Shown: positions 1 through 9,707 of the stretch, in pieces
Layout: each line of letters starts with the position of its first letter
Numbering within the stretch: the stretch's first letter is position 1
From: CAITSH01 sp945892985
GTDB lineage: Bacteria > Pseudomonadota > Gammaproteobacteria > Burkholderiales > SG8-39
Length of the DNA: 64,000 bases
NCBI GenBank assembly: GCA_945892985.1
Contig: CAMDDU010000018.1
Location: forward strand, 15,655-79,654
Reading direction: 5' to 3'
Made by a program: the position numbers and the translations under genes
The notes under the pieces: generated by a model
What the model saw: only the letters and a program-made list of their open reading frames with translations
The model's database searches: none
Told to the model about the DNA's origin: nothing

Positions 1-812
1 AATGCCTTGGCGCAAACAACATCAACCGGAACCGGCACTGCACCGCCCTTTGCTTCGAGGATACGCCTGATTTTTCCCGCCTCTTCGACCAGGTCGGCCT
101 CGGCCAGCGACTTGCCGATCTTGCCGCCAGCGGCCAGGATGAATGTGTTGGCGATGCCGCCACCGACGATAAGCTGATCGACCTTTTCGGCCAGCGCCGC
201 GAGTATGCTCAGCTTGGATGAGACCTTGGAGCCGGCGACGATGGCCACCAGGGGCCGCTTGGGGCTGAGCAAAGCCTTGGTTAGAGCGTCGATCTCGGCG
301 CCCATCAGCGGGCCGGCACAGGCAAGGGCGGCGAACTTCGCGATGCCGTGGGTGGTGGCCTCGGCCCGATGCGCGGTGCCGAAAGCATCGTTGACGAAAA
401 CATCGCACAACGCAGCCATTTTTTTAGCCAGCGCCTCGTCGTTCTTTTTTTCGCCCTTGTTACAACGGCAGTTTTCCAGCAGCACCAGTTCGCCCGGCTT
501 GACCGCTACGCCGTCCAGCCAGTCATGCAGCAAAGGCACGGGCCGGCCGAGCAACTCGGACAGCCGTTTGGCCACCGGGGCAAGCGAATCTTCGGGCTTG
601 AGTTCGCCCTCGGTGGGACGGCCCAGGTGGGATGTCACCATCACGGCGGCATTCGCATCCAGTGCCATGCGCATCGCCGGCAACGACGCGCGAATGCGCG
701 TGTCGTCGGTGATGCAACCGGCCTCGTCCTGCGGAACGTTGAGGTCGGCGCGTATGAACACGCGCTTTCCGGCAAGCTTGGGGAGCAAGTCGGCCATTTT
801 CAACACATGCAT
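1..812 (-). CDS. pgk: Phosphoglycerate kinase, N-terminal part (cut by window edge)
   Basis: Pgk transfers the acyl phosphate of 1,3-bisphosphoglycerate to ADP in glycolysis, or runs in reverse in gluconeogenesis; it is cytosolic. About 270 residues are visible. The N-terminus MHVLKMADL is followed by [13 protein letters not shown], the [11 protein letters not shown] substrate loop, LLENCR and [11 protein letters not shown], all typical Pgk landmarks in the expected order. The start at 812 was chosen because it reproduces the usual short leader (compare MSVIKMTDL in E. coli); the next Met is at 797. The 3' end with the nucleotide-binding C-domain lies outside the window. It follows gap by 13 bp on the same strand, so it is almost certainly co-transcribed with tkt and gap. 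Confidence 0.96.
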   Translation of the reverse strand, partial: MHVLKMADLLPKLAGKRVFIRADLNVPQDEAGCITDDTRIRASLPAMRMALDANAAVMVTSHLGRPTEGELKPEDSLAPVAKRLSELLGRPVPLLHDWLDGVAVKPGELVLLENCRCNKGEKKNDEALAKKMAALCDVFVNDAFGTAHRAEATTHGIAKFAALACAGPLMGAEIDALTKALLSPKRPLVAIVAGSKVSSKLSILAALAEKVDQLIVGGGIANTFILAAGGKIGKSLAEADLVEEAGKIRRILEAKGGAVPVPVDVVCAKA

Positions 813-825
813 GACGACCCGCCCC

Positions 826-1839
826 TTACTTTGCTTTGACCAGCGCCAGCGTAGTGTCGAGCATGCGGTTGGAAAAACCCCACTCGTTGTCGTACCAGGA
901 ACAGACCTTCACCAGCGTGCCCTCGGCCACCTTGGTCAGCGAGGCATCAAAGGTGGAGGAGGCCGGGTCATGATTGAAGTCGCTCGACACCAGCGGCTCG
1001 GTGTTGTAGTTGAGAATGCCCTTCAACTCGCCCTCGGACGCGGCTTTCATGATGGCGTTGACTTCATCGACACTGGTGGCGCGTTTGGCGGTGAAGGTCA
1101 GGTCGACGATGGACACGTTGATGGTGGGCACACGCATGGCGTAGCCGTCGAGCTTGCCGTTTAGTTCCGGCAGCACCAGTCCAACCGCGGCGGCGGCGCC
1201 GGTCTTGGTCGGGATCATGTTCATGCTGGCCGAACGTGCCCGGCGCAGGTCCTCATGGAAAACGTCGGTCAGCACCTGGTCGTTGGTGTAGGCATGCACG
1301 GTGGTCATCAACCCGCTCACCACGCCGATTTTTTCGTGCAGCGGCTTGACCAGCGGCGCGAGGCAGTTGGTGGTGCACGATGCGTTGGAGATCACCGTGT
1401 CAGAGGCCTTCAGCACCTTGTGGTTGACGCCGAACACCACGGTGGCGTCAACATCCTTGCCGCCGGGGGCCGAGATGATGACTTTTTTCGCGCCTGCGGC
1501 GATATGCGCCGAGGCCTTTTCCTTGGTGGTGAAAAAACCGGTGCACTCGAGCACCACATCAACCTTGAGTTCCTTCCAAGGCAATTCTGCCGGGTTGCGC
1601 TTGGCGCAAACCTGGATGCGGTCGCCATTGACGATCATGGTGTCACCTTCCACCGTGACCGTCCCGGGAAACTTGCCGTGCGCAGTGTCGAAACGCGTCA
1701 GGTGGGCATTGGTCTTGGCATCGCCAAGGTCGTTGATCGCGACAATCTGGATGTCGTGTTTTTTGCCGCTTTCATAATGTGCGCGCAGGATGTTGCGGCC
1801 GATGCGGCCGTAGCCGTTGATGGCGATGCGGATGGTCAT
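826..1839 (-). CDS. gap: Glyceraldehyde-3-phosphate dehydrogenase, type I
   Basis: This cytosolic enzyme oxidatively phosphorylates glyceraldehyde 3-phosphate with NAD(P). The 337 residues match the family length (about 330-340). The N-terminal Rossmann fold begins with [10 protein letters not shown], the catalytic cysteine lies in [12 protein letters not shown], and the C-terminus carries [13 protein letters not shown]. It sits between tkt (132 bp upstream) and pgk (13 bp downstream), all on the minus strand, forming a tkt-gap-pgk order. Whether it serves glycolysis only or also a Calvin cycle cannot be decided here: no Rubisco or phosphoribulokinase is in the window. Confidence 0.97.
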   Translation of the reverse strand: MTIRIAINGYGRIGRNILRAHYESGKKHDIQIVAINDLGDAKTNAHLTRFDTAHGKFPGTVTVEGDTMIVNGDRIQVCAKRNPAELPWKELKVDVVLECTGFFTTKEKASAHIAAGAKKVIISAPGGKDVDATVVFGVNHKVLKASDTVISNASCTTNCLAPLVKPLHEKIGVVSGLMTTVHAYTNDQVLTDVFHEDLRRARSASMNMIPTKTGAAAAVGLVLPELNGKLDGYAMRVPTINVSIVDLTFTAKRATSVDEVNAIMKAASEGELKGILNYNTEPLVSSDFNHDPASSTFDASLTKVAEGTLVKVCSWYDNEWGFSNRMLDTTLALVKAK

Positions 1840-1892
1840 GCTCTTGCTCCTAGGAACTTGTTCAAAATTGAGACAAAAAAACTACTCAAACC

Positions 1893-1946
1893 CATGCCGG
1901 CGCGTTCATCGCTTCCCGGAATGACGATCCGGGACGCGGGGGCATG
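1893..1946. repeat. Nested inverted repeat between tkt and gap
   Basis: In the gap between tkt and gap, CATGCC (1893-1898) pairs with GGCATG (1941-1946), and inside it TCCCGGA (1914-1920) pairs with TCCGGGA (1928-1934). There is no T-run typical of a strong terminator, so it may be an attenuator, an RNA stability element or a degenerate dispersed repeat. Seen only as sequence symmetry. Confidence 0.35.
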
Positions 1947-1970
1947 CGGCTTGATCCAAATTAACCGCGC

Positions 1971-3986
1971 TCAGCCTTGCAGCACGGCCTTCACAGCCCG
2001 GACCACATTTTCAGTGGTAAACCCGAAATGCTTGAATAACTCGCCGCCGGGCGCCGATTCGCCGAAGCGGTCAAGGCCTATGGCAACCCCGTCAAGACCA
2101 ACATATTTGTACCAACCTTCGGTGACGCCCGCTTCAACAGAAACACGCGGTAGGCCGCGCGGCAGGACATCGCCCCGATAGCCCGCATCCTGCCGGTCGA
2201 ACAGGCTGGTGGAGGGCATGGACACAACGCGCACGGCGATGCCCTCCTCTGCCAACCTGTCCTTTGCCATCATCGCCAGTTGCAGCTCGGAACCGGTGCC
2301 TATGATCACCGCCCGTGGCGAGGCCGCGTCGGCAAGCACATAGCCGCCGCGCCGGATGTTGGCGATGGCCGCGGCGTCGCGCCTCTGGAAGGGCACGTTC
2401 TGGCGCGTGAATAGCAGGCAGCTCGGGCCGTCCTTGCGCTCGGCCGCAGCCACCCAGGCAACCGCGGTCTCCACCGTGTCGCAGGGACGCCACACGTCCA
2501 TGCCGGGAATGAGGCGAAGACTGGCGGCCTGCTCGACCGACTGGTGGGTGGGACCGTCTTCGCCAAGGCCGATGGAGTCATGCGTGAAAACAAAAATGTT
2601 GCGAATTTTCATCAGCGCCGCCATGCGCAGCGCATTGCGCGAATAGTCGGCAAACGTCAGGAAGGTTCCCGCCTGCGGCAGGTAACCACCGTGCAGGGTG
2701 AGGCCGTTGGCAATGGCCGCCATGGCAAATTCGCGCACGCCGTAGTTGATGAAATTACCGCCCGACGACGGCTTCACCACCACCGCTTCAGGCCAGTTGG
2801 TGAATACGCTGCCGGTCAGGTCTGCGGCGCCACCGATCATTTCGGGCAATACCCGCGCCAGCGCGCCGATGGCGTTTTGCGAGGCCTTGCGCGTGGCCAG
2901 TGTTTCCGCTTTCACATTCGTCTGCTCAATCAGTGCGGCGGCGGCAGCCGGCCAGGCTTGCGGCAAGTCGCCGGCGATGCGCCGTTTGTATTCGGCCGCC
3001 TCAGCCGGATGCGCCTTGGCATAGGCACGCGCGACACGCTGCCATTTCTTTTCCAGCCTGGCCCCCTCCGCACGGCCATCCCATGCGTCATAGACCGCCT
3101 GCGGAATTTCAAACGGCGGGTGGTTCCAGCCTATGGCGGCGCGCGTGGCGGCGACCTCGTCCGGCCCCAGTGCCTCGCCGTGCGCCTTGGCCGTGCCCGC
3201 ACGCTTGGGCGAGCCCTTGCCTATCACGGTCTTGCAGCAGATCAGGGTCGGGCGGTTTTTCTCACGCCTGGCCTTCTTGATCGCTGCGTCGACGGCGTCG
3301 ATATCATGGCCGTCGACATTCCGGATAACCTGCCAGCCGTAGGCCTCGAAACGCTTCGGCGTGTCGTCGGTAAACCAGCCGGCGACCTGGCCGTCAATGG
3401 AGATGCCATTGTCGTCGTATAACGCAATCAATTTGCCCAGTGCCAGCGTTCCGGCGAGCGAGCAGGCCTCATGGGAAATTCCTTCCATCATGCAGCCGTC
3501 ACCGAGGAAGCAGTAAGTGAAGTGATTGACCAGTTCGAGGCCCGGCTTGTTGAATTCTGCGGCGAGCAGCTTTTCCGCCAGCGCCATGCCCACGGCGTTG
3601 GCGACGCCCTGCCCAAGCGGGCCGGTGGTCGTCTCCACGCCCGGCGTGACGCCATACTCGGGGTGTCCCGGCGTTTTGGAGTGCAGCTTGCGAAAGTTGC
3701 GCAACTCGGACATCGGCAAGTCATAACCGGTCAGATGCAGCAAGGAATAAATGAGCATCGATCCGTGCCCGTTCGAAAGCACGAAACGATCGCGGTCAGC
3801 CCAGGCCGGGTTGGCCGGGTTGTGGCTAAGGTGGCGGTTCCACAGCGCGACGGCGATGTCAGCCATGCCCATGGGCATGCCCGGATGGCCGGAATTGGCC
3901 GCCTGGACGGCGTCCATGGCCAGGGCGCGAATGGCGTTGGCGAGATCTTTGCCCGCAACGCCGGGCGCAACAGCAGGATTGGTCAT
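1971..3986 (-). CDS. tkt: Transketolase
   Basis: This is a thiamine-diphosphate enzyme moving two-carbon ketol units between sugar phosphates in the pentose phosphate or Calvin cycle. The 671 residues are the normal full length. Visible landmarks are the N-terminal [10 protein letters not shown] segment, the TPP-binding [13 protein letters not shown]...DDNGISIDG motif, the central pyrimidine domain with [15 protein letters not shown], and the C-terminal domain. The start at 3986 gives MTNPAVAPG before the conserved [14 protein letters not shown] helix. It is the first gene of a minus-strand tkt-gap-pgk cluster and is divergent from the GarR-like gene at 4155. Confidence 0.97.
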   Translation of the reverse strand: MTNPAVAPGVAGKDLANAIRALAMDAVQAANSGHPGMPMGMADIAVALWNRHLSHNPANPAWADRDRFVLSNGHGSMLIYSLLHLTGYDLPMSELRNFRKLHSKTPGHPEYGVTPGVETTTGPLGQGVANAVGMALAEKLLAAEFNKPGLELVNHFTYCFLGDGCMMEGISHEACSLAGTLALGKLIALYDDNGISIDGQVAGWFTDDTPKRFEAYGWQVIRNVDGHDIDAVDAAIKKARREKNRPTLICCKTVIGKGSPKRAGTAKAHGEALGPDEVAATRAAIGWNHPPFEIPQAVYDAWDGRAEGARLEKKWQRVARAYAKAHPAEAAEYKRRIAGDLPQAWPAAAAALIEQTNVKAETLATRKASQNAIGALARVLPEMIGGAADLTGSVFTNWPEAVVVKPSSGGNFINYGVREFAMAAIANGLTLHGGYLPQAGTFLTFADYSRNALRMAALMKIRNIFVFTHDSIGLGEDGPTHQSVEQAASLRLIPGMDVWRPCDTVETAVAWVAAAERKDGPSCLLFTRQNVPFQRRDAAAIANIRRGGYVLADAASPRAVIIGTGSELQLAMMAKDRLAEEGIAVRVVSMPSTSLFDRQDAGYRGDVLPRGLPRVSVEAGVTEGWYKYVGLDGVAIGLDRFGESAPGGELFKHFGFTTENVVRAVKAVLQG

Positions 3987-4042
3987 GATGGCAGGGTGCG
4001 GACGCTTACAAGAGTTTGCGGTGGATGGCGCGGGGAAATTTA

Positions 4043-4072
4043 TTCGTTATGTCATGCGGCTCAACTTATAAT
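4043..4072 (+). promoter_or_regulatory. Candidate sigma-70 promoter for the GarR-like/nudC unit
   Basis: A perfect TATAAT box lies at 4067-4072 in the divergent tkt/GarR-like intergenic region. A weak -35 (TTCGTT-like) is about 17-18 bp upstream. The expected transcript start near 4080 leaves about 75 nt of leader before the ATG at 4155. The -35 match is poor, so this is an inference from the -10 box and position. Confidence 0.4.
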
Positions 4073-4154
4073 TATCGGTCAATTGAGGGGCTTTGGCTAT
4101 CGGGCCAGAACACCACCCCGCACCCGTACTGCATTCCCACGCAAGGAGAACAAG

Positions 4155-5027
4155 ATGGCAAAACTGGCATTTATCGGACTGGGCGTAATGGGCTTTCCCA
4201 TGGCCGGGCACCTGGTCGCCAAGGGCGGGCACGAAGTCACTGTCTTCAACCGCACCCGCGCCAAGGCCGATGCCTGGGTGACCAAATTCGGTGGGAAAGC
4301 CGTCGCCACGCCAGCTGAGGCGTCCAAGGGCGCTGAAATTATTTTTTGCTGCGTCGGTGACGATCCTGACCTGCGCGAAGTCATGTTGGGCACGAACGGC
4401 GTGTTCAGCGGCGCCGGCAAGGGGGCCATCATTGTCGATCACACCACCGCCTCGGCCAAGATCGCGCGCGAATTGTCCGCCGAAGCTAAGCAGCGCGGCT
4501 TCCAATTCCTGGACGCACCGGTCTCGGGCGGCCAGGCTGGCGCGGAAAACGGCGCGCTGACAGTCATGGTGGGCGGCGACGCCGCGGCGTTCGAGATTGC
4601 CATGCCGGTGATGATGCATTTCTCCAAGGCGGTGACGCTGATGGGCGCCTCCGGATCAGGGCAGCTTGCCAAAATGGTGAACCAGATCTGCATCGCCGGG
4701 CTGGTGCAGGCCCTGTCGGAGGGCATCAACTTCGCGCAAAAAGCCGGGCTCGACGCCAAGCTGCTGATCGATGTCATCTCCAAGGGTGCCGCGCAGTCGT
4801 GGCAAATGGAGAACCGCGGCAAGACCATGGTTGATGACAAATTCGAATTCGGTTTCGCCGTCGACTGGATGCGCAAGGACCTGCGCATCGCCATGGAACA
4901 GGCGAAAGAGATCGGCGCGCCCCTGCCGGTTACGGAGCAAGTGGACCGGTTCTATGGCGAAGTGCAAAAGCTTGGCGGCAACCGCTGGGACACTTCCAGC
5001 CTGATCAGGCGTTTCCGGAAAACCTGA
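4155..5027 (+). CDS. NAD(P)-dependent beta-hydroxyacid dehydrogenase (GarR / 3-hydroxyisobutyrate dehydrogenase family)
   Basis: The 290-residue protein has the family layout: N-terminal Rossmann motif FIGLGVMGFPMAGHL, substrate-binding DAPVSGGQAGAENGALTVMVGG, and the catalytic-lysine segment GQLAKMVNQ in the all-alpha C-terminal domain. Relatives reduce tartronate semialdehyde to glycerate or oxidise 3-hydroxyisobutyrate; sequence alone does not separate these. An upstream in-frame extension to 3471 runs antisense through tkt and is not real. The ATG at 4155 has AAGGAG at 4143-4148 and gives the standard N-terminus. A tartronate semialdehyde reductase would suit the galactarate-type dehydratase at 20.4 kb, but the two are 15 kb apart and in different operons. 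Confidence 0.88.
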   Translation: MAKLAFIGLGVMGFPMAGHLVAKGGHEVTVFNRTRAKADAWVTKFGGKAVATPAEASKGAEIIFCCVGDDPDLREVMLGTNGVFSGAGKGAIIVDHTTASAKIARELSAEAKQRGFQFLDAPVSGGQAGAENGALTVMVGGDAAAFEIAMPVMMHFSKAVTLMGASGSGQLAKMVNQICIAGLVQALSEGINFAQKAGLDAKLLIDVISKGAAQSWQMENRGKTMVDDKFEFGFAVDWMRKDLRIAMEQAKEIGAPLPVTEQVDRFYGEVQKLGGNRWDTSSLIRRFRKT

Positions 5028-5056
5028 CCCGCCCGCGCGACCGGCGGCAAACCACC

Positions 5057-5905
5057 ATGATGCCCTTCTCAGCACCACAAGCCTATGTGGCGGGCATTTG
5101 CGCGCCGGAACAGCTTTCGGACAAGGTGCAATGGTTTGTCTTTCGCAACTCGGAACTGCTCGTGGCCGAGGCGCATTTCACGCTGCCGGCAGAACCGCAA
5201 GCGCTGGGTCTTGAACTGCTGCGCAGCCAATACCTTGGCCTTCTGGGCGACAAGCACTGCTTTTCCTGCGAGGTGCAGGCCGAAGCCGCGGCGCCTGCGG
5301 GCTGGGCGTTCAGCGGACTGCGCGCCCTGTTCGGGCAGATCGACGACGCCTGCTTCGCCCTCGCCGGACGCGCCCTGCAGATTGTCGACTGGGATCGCAC
5401 CCATCAGTATTGCGGCTGCTGCGGCACGCCGACGCTCATGCGCACCGACGAGCGCTCGCGCCAGTGCCCCGCCTGCCAGCTGACTTTTTATCCGCGCATC
5501 GCCCCCGCTGTCATGGCACTCATCAGGCGCGGCGGCAGCATCCTGCTGGCGCGCTCACCGCGTTTTCCCGAAGGCATGTACAGCGCGCTTGCCGGTTTTG
5601 TCGAGCCAGGCGAAACACTGGAGCAATGCCTCGCACGCGAGGTATTCGAAGAGGTCGGCATCCGGATCGGCAAGCCCCGCTATTTCGCCAGCCAGCCCTG
5701 GCCCTTCCCACACTCGCTAATGATCGCTTTCGTCGCCGACCACGAAAGCGGTGAAATCGCCATCGATGGCGTTGAGATCGTCGCCGCAGAATGGTTCAAT
5801 ATCTCCTCTTTACCACGACTACCTGCTAAAATAAGCATCGCTCGAAATCTGATCGACGCGGTGGTTGAAGAAATGAAGCGGGAGATGTTCGCATCTCAGT
5901 CGTAG
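5057..5905 (+). CDS. nudC: NAD+ diphosphatase / NAD-RNA decapping Nudix hydrolase NudC
   Basis: NudC hydrolyses NAD(H) to NMN(H) and AMP and removes NAD caps from RNA in the cytosol. The 282-residue protein carries the zinc-ribbon CGCCGTP...RQCPAC, then the Nudix box beginning GFVEPGETLEQC and ending EEVGI. The NudC-specific SQPWPFPHSLM motif follows and separates it from generic Nudix proteins. The gene starts 29 bp after the GarR-like stop on the same strand and is probably in its transcript. The usual role is NADH turnover or RNA decapping; nothing in the context refines this. Confidence 0.93.
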   Translation: MMPFSAPQAYVAGICAPEQLSDKVQWFVFRNSELLVAEAHFTLPAEPQALGLELLRSQYLGLLGDKHCFSCEVQAEAAAPAGWAFSGLRALFGQIDDACFALAGRALQIVDWDRTHQYCGCCGTPTLMRTDERSRQCPACQLTFYPRIAPAVMALIRRGGSILLARSPRFPEGMYSALAGFVEPGETLEQCLAREVFEEVGIRIGKPRYFASQPWPFPHSLMIAFVADHESGEIAIDGVEIVAAEWFNISSLPRLPAKISIARNLIDAVVEEMKREMFASQS

Positions 5906-5978
5906 AGCCGGCACAAATACAGAATCGAAAAGATTCGCAGCAACACGGGCTCGCCAACATTACGGGGATTTATGCAAA

Positions 5979-7229
5979 TTGAAGGGTCTCCATCTTGTCG
6001 CCAACCTGTACCGCTGCGAAGGGGATGCGCGGTTCCTCACTGACTCGGCGCTGCTGCGTCAGTTTTGCCTCGACACGGTCATCGAATCGGGTCTGACCGT
6101 AGTCGGAGACCTGTTCCACCAGTTTGAGGGTGGCGGCGTTACCGGAGCGGTCGTCCTCGCCGAGTCGCATCTCGCCATCCACACCTGGCCCGAACTCAAC
6201 AGCGTCACCCTCGACGTTTACGTCTGTAATTACACCCAGGACAACGGCGCAAAAGCGCGTGCCGTGCTGGATGCGTTCATGACCTTGTACGCGCCCGGCG
6301 ATTACGTCCGCCATGACGTTCCGCGCGACGAGCAGTTCCTGTACGAGTGGCTGAACAAGGATTACGGCTTCTTTCTGCGATCCTCTGGCCGTATCGCCGA
6401 CAGCCGTACGGCATTCCAACACCTGGAAGTTCACGACACACCGCAATTCGGCAAGCTGTTCCGCCTCGACGACTGCTTCATGACATCCGAGCGGGACGAA
6501 TTCTATTACCACGAAAACCTTATCCACCCCGCGCTCACCACGCACGATGCGCCCAAGACCGTGCTGATCATCGGCGGCGGCGACGGCGGATCCAGCGAAG
6601 AGGCACTTAAGCACCCTTCAATCGAACAGGTGACGATGGTCGAACTCGACGAAAAAGTCGTCGATATCGCCAAAGAACATCTGCAAAAAGTCCATAACGG
6701 TGTATTCGACAATCCCAAGTTGCACGTCATCATCGACGACGGCCTGAAATTCGTCACCCGGACACGGCAAAAATACGATCTCATCGTACTCGACCTGCCC
6801 GACCCCATAGGTCCGGCGGCGGCCCTGTACGAAGCGGCGTTTTTTGCCGACTGCAAGCGCGTTCTGGCGCCCGGTGGCGTGCTCACCCTGCACATGGGCT
6901 CACCCGTATCGCGTCCCGAGCATGTGCGCGACATTTACCGACGCCTTGCCGCCGAGTTCGCCATCGTAAAGCCCTGTGTGATGTTTATTCCGCTTTATGG
7001 CACGCTCTGGTCAATGGCTGTGTGCTCCGACACGCTGGACCCGACCGCCGTTGCCGGCGCAGAAATTGACAAGCGCATCCTGCGCCGCGGAATCGACCAA
7101 CTGCAGTACTACAACGGGGCAACACACCACGCCGTGTTCGCCCTGCCAAATTTCGTTCGCGACCTCACCGTGGGGCAGCGCACATCGCCCACCTTGGTTG
7201 GCAAACAACGGGCGGCAGGCGGCAAGTAA
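5979..7229 (+). CDS. Fused S-adenosylmethionine decarboxylase - spermidine synthase
   Basis: One 416-residue reading frame joins two polyamine enzymes. Residues 1-about 125 are a small bacterial AdoMet decarboxylase. The self-cleavage site AESHLAIHTWPE places the pyruvoyl-forming serine at residue 63, with His68 and Cys83 at the positions known from the Thermotoga enzyme. Residues about 130-416 are an aminopropyltransferase, with YYHENLIHPAL, the GGGDGG motif at 199-204 and LPDPIGPA. The product would make decarboxylated AdoMet and use it on putrescine to form spermidine. The start is TTG at 5979, with ACGGGGA about 10 nt upstream. The nearby ATG at 5972 is out of frame, so a base error at the 5' end is also possible. 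Such fusions are known but uncommon; most bacteria encode speD and speE separately. Confidence 0.9.
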   Translation: MKGLHLVANLYRCEGDARFLTDSALLRQFCLDTVIESGLTVVGDLFHQFEGGGVTGAVVLAESHLAIHTWPELNSVTLDVYVCNYTQDNGAKARAVLDAFMTLYAPGDYVRHDVPRDEQFLYEWLNKDYGFFLRSSGRIADSRTAFQHLEVHDTPQFGKLFRLDDCFMTSERDEFYYHENLIHPALTTHDAPKTVLIIGGGDGGSSEEALKHPSIEQVTMVELDEKVVDIAKEHLQKVHNGVFDNPKLHVIIDDGLKFVTRTRQKYDLIVLDLPDPIGPAAALYEAAFFADCKRVLAPGGVLTLHMGSPVSRPEHVRDIYRRLAAEFAIVKPCVMFIPLYGTLWSMAVCSDTLDPTAVAGAEIDKRILRRGIDQLQYYNGATHHAVFALPNFVRDLTVGQRTSPTLVGKQRAAGGK

Positions 7230-7251
7230 GCGCCGTACCCCTTGCGGCGTC

Positions 7252-7291
7252 CGCGCTATTTTAGCGCGCCGCCACCACCCGCTTTGGTGGC
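7252..7291. terminator. Paired hairpins between convergent speDE and dadA
   Basis: CGCGCTA (7252-7258) and TAGCGCG (7262-7268) form a 3-nt-loop hairpin. GCCACCA (7271-7277) and TGGTGGC (7285-7291) form a second. Both lie in the gap between convergent genes, as expected for a bidirectional stop. Neither is followed by a clear T-run, so confidence is moderate. Confidence 0.45.
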
Positions 7292-7316
7292 AGCAACCTG
7301 GTGGCAGCAACAGGCT

Positions 7317-8564
7317 TTAGCAAAAGCCGAAACCTAGCTGTGGCTGACGACCGCTGATGATATCGGCCAGCGCGTGCCCAGACCCGCACGCCATGGTCCA
7401 GCCAAGGGTGCCGTGCCCGGTGTTCAGAAACAGGTTGTCAAAACGGGTGCGGCCGATTAGCGGTCGGTTCGAGGGCGTTGCCGGCCTCAACCCTGCCCAG
7501 CACTGCGCCTCGTCGGCACGCCCGGCTTGCGGAAACAGCTCCTGGGAGCGCTTGATCAGCGCCTCGCAACGCACCCTGCTGATATCGGTATTGTAGCCGT
7601 TGAGCTCCGCTGTTCCGGCCACCCGCAGCCGGTCTCCCAGTCGCGAAAAGACGATTTTTCGTTCGTGATCGGTCAGGCTGAGTCGCGGCGCCACATCGCC
7701 TTCGGCGAGCGGCAGCGTGACCGAATACCCCTTCACCGGATAGACAGGAAGGGAAAGGCCGAGCGGCGAGGCCAACCTGGGCGAATAGCTGCCCAGCGCC
7801 AGTACGTAGGCGTCGGCGTCAAAAATTTTCCGCCCGCCCCCAACAAGCACCTGCACACCGGCAATTTTTCCGTCCTCCGCAATCAGCCGCTCAATGCTGC
7901 AATTCCAGTGAAAGTCCACCCCGCGCGCAGCCGCCATCGCCGCCAGCGATTGGGTAAAAGCGAAAGCGTCGCCGGATTCGTCTGATGCGGCATACATGCC
8001 GCCATACAGACGCGCGCGCGTATGCGCCAGCGCCGGCTCGATGGCAACGCATTCATCCGGAGCAAGCAAACGAGCCTCGAGACCCATTCCGTTCAGCAAA
8101 GCGGCCTCATGGCGCGCGCGCTCAAACAGTCGCGGCTCGGTGTAAAAATGCAAAATACCCCGGGTATTCTGCCCGTAGGCTATTCCTGTCTCGAGGCGCA
8201 ATTGCTGAAGGCGCTCGCGGCTGTAAAGGGCGAGTGCGAAGGCCTGCCGGGTATTTGAGCGGCTGCGCCAAGGCAGGCACTCCAGCAAGAAACGCGCGCC
8301 CCACAGCCATTGTGCAATATCGGCGCGCGGACGAAACAGCAGCGGCGCATCCTCACGCCCCAACCACTGCATAAGCTTTAGCGGCGCGCTGGGATTGGCC
8401 CAGGGTTCTGCATGACTCACCGATATCTGGCCGCCATTGGCGAAGCTCGTCTCCATCCCCGCCCCGGGCTGACGCTCAAGCACCGAAACCTTATGGCCGG
8501 CCGCCGCGAGATACCAGGCGCTCGCAACACCGACAACCCCGGCACCCAGCACAATGACCCTCAT
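7317..8564 (-). CDS. dadA: D-amino acid dehydrogenase small subunit (DadA family)
   Basis: DadA-family flavoproteins oxidise D-amino acids to 2-oxo acids and pass electrons to the respiratory chain at the inner membrane. The 415-residue protein starts with the FAD Rossmann motif VIVLGAGVVGVASAWYLA, followed by the family segment ETSFANGGQISVSHAEPWANP. Near the C-terminus it has GLRPATPSNRPLIGRT and NTGHGTLGWTMACGSG, which cover the FAD and substrate region. Length and motif order match DadA. No alanine racemase or amino acid transporter is adjacent, so the substrate range is not indicated. Confidence 0.9.
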   Translation of the reverse strand: MRVIVLGAGVVGVASAWYLAAAGHKVSVLERQPGAGMETSFANGGQISVSHAEPWANPSAPLKLMQWLGREDAPLLFRPRADIAQWLWGARFLLECLPWRSRSNTRQAFALALYSRERLQQLRLETGIAYGQNTRGILHFYTEPRLFERARHEAALLNGMGLEARLLAPDECVAIEPALAHTRARLYGGMYAASDESGDAFAFTQSLAAMAAARGVDFHWNCSIERLIAEDGKIAGVQVLVGGGRKIFDADAYVLALGSYSPRLASPLGLSLPVYPVKGYSVTLPLAEGDVAPRLSLTDHERKIVFSRLGDRLRVAGTAELNGYNTDISRVRCEALIKRSQELFPQAGRADEAQCWAGLRPATPSNRPLIGRTRFDNLFLNTGHGTLGWTMACGSGHALADIISGRQPQLGFGFC

Positions 8565-8610
8565 AACTTAAGCTTCCAGTCTCCCGGCGAGTGTGCGTCG
8601 CCATGCATAA

Positions 8611-8646
8611 AAATAAAAAGGGCAGCGCCTTTCGGCCTGCCCCTTT
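8611..8646 (-). terminator. Rho-independent terminator after the FAH-family gene
   Basis: Read on the minus strand, AAAGGGGCAG pairs with CTGCCCTTT across a loop and runs straight into a T-rich tract (plus-strand A-run 8611-8619). It lies 22 bp past the stop of the FAH-family gene and before dadA, so dadA probably needs its own promoter. Confidence 0.8.
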
Positions 8647-8667
8647 GACCTGACAAACGGCGAAAAA

Positions 8668-9513
8668 TTATTTCGCTGGCACGACCTTCTGGCGCTGTTC
8701 GCCGAGCCCCTGGACACCGAGGGTAACGATATCGCCGGGCTTGAGAAACTTGGGCTCGGGCTTGATGCCCAGTCCAACGCCGGGGGGGGTGCCGGTGGTG
8801 ATGATGTCGCCGGGCAGCAAGGTCATGTAATTCGAGACGTGCGAAACAATTTTCGCGCAGTTGAAAATCATCGTGCGCGTGTTGCCCGTCTGCATGCGCT
8901 GGTCGTTCACGTCCAACCACATTTCGAGCGACTGCGGATCGGTTATCTCATCGGTCGTCACCAGCCAGGGGCCGATCGGACCAAAACTGTCATTGCTCTT
9001 GCCCTTGTCCCACTGGCTGGTAACAAGCTGGAATGCGCGCTCCGAAACGTCATTGACGATGCAGTATCCGGCGACATGGTTGAGCGCCTTTTCCTCGGAC
9101 ACATATTGCGCCTTGGTGCCGATGACGATAGCCAATTCGACCTCCCAGTCGAGCTTGGCGGAGTTGCGCGGCTGGATGATGTCGTCGTTAGGGCCGGAAA
9201 TGCAGGTGGTCGCCTTCATGAACACCACCGGCTCCGACGGGATCGGCATACCGGCTTCCTTGGCATGGTCCGAATAGTTCAAGCCGATCGCGACAAATTT
9301 CGAAATGCCGGTGTAGGGCACACCAAGGCGCGGCTCGCCTTTTACCAGCGGCAGGGTCTCGGGCTTGATCTTTTTCAGCTTGGCCAGACCCGCCGGCGAC
9401 AGCGTTGCCTGGTCAATATTGGGCAACACATGGGACAAGTCACGCAACTGTCCCTGCGCATCGATCATGCCTGGTTTTTCGAATCCACTCTTGCCATAGC
9501 GACACAATTTCAT
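8668..9513 (-). CDS. Fumarylacetoacetate hydrolase family enzyme, probable 2,4-diketo-3-deoxy sugar-acid hydrolase
   Basis: FAH-family enzymes cleave or isomerise beta-diketo acids using a Mg-bound acidic triad. The 281-residue protein has an N-terminal cap (MKLCRYGKSG...) and a C-terminal FAH domain with GLNYSDHAKEAG, DWEVELAIVIG and TGTPPGVGLG. The ATG at 9513 was chosen over the in-frame ATG at 9540 because it gives the family N-terminus and has GGAGAA just upstream. Its upstream same-strand neighbour is an SDR very like 2-keto-3-deoxy-L-fuconate dehydrogenase. The likely substrate is therefore the 2,4-diketo-3-deoxy acid that enzyme forms, giving pyruvate plus lactate or glycolate. This substrate is inferred from context. 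Confidence 0.82.
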   Translation of the reverse strand: MKLCRYGKSGFEKPGMIDAQGQLRDLSHVLPNIDQATLSPAGLAKLKKIKPETLPLVKGEPRLGVPYTGISKFVAIGLNYSDHAKEAGMPIPSEPVVFMKATTCISGPNDDIIQPRNSAKLDWEVELAIVIGTKAQYVSEEKALNHVAGYCIVNDVSERAFQLVTSQWDKGKSNDSFGPIGPWLVTTDEITDPQSLEMWLDVNDQRMQTGNTRTMIFNCAKIVSHVSNYMTLLPGDIITTGTPPGVGLGIKPEPKFLKPGDIVTLGVQGLGEQRQKVVPAK

Positions 9514-9707
9514 ATTTTTCTCCGAATTTTCTGCTCCCACGGACAGCGAAGGATTATAGCAATCGCGCCCCGGAATCTGTAGCTAAATCGCTCACAAATC
9601 GTGCCCGCTCAACGCAAGTTACTGTATAAAAAGAATGTTTTAAGATAAGCCCGCGCAACAGCAATGCCGTATCCCGCCATACCGATAAAAGCCGGCTGCG
9701 CCGCCTT

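Noticed and set aside
1..4000. Calvin-cycle (cbb) operon
   Set aside because: tkt-gap-pgk alone also fits glycolysis and pentose phosphate metabolism; no Rubisco, PRK or CbbR is visible.
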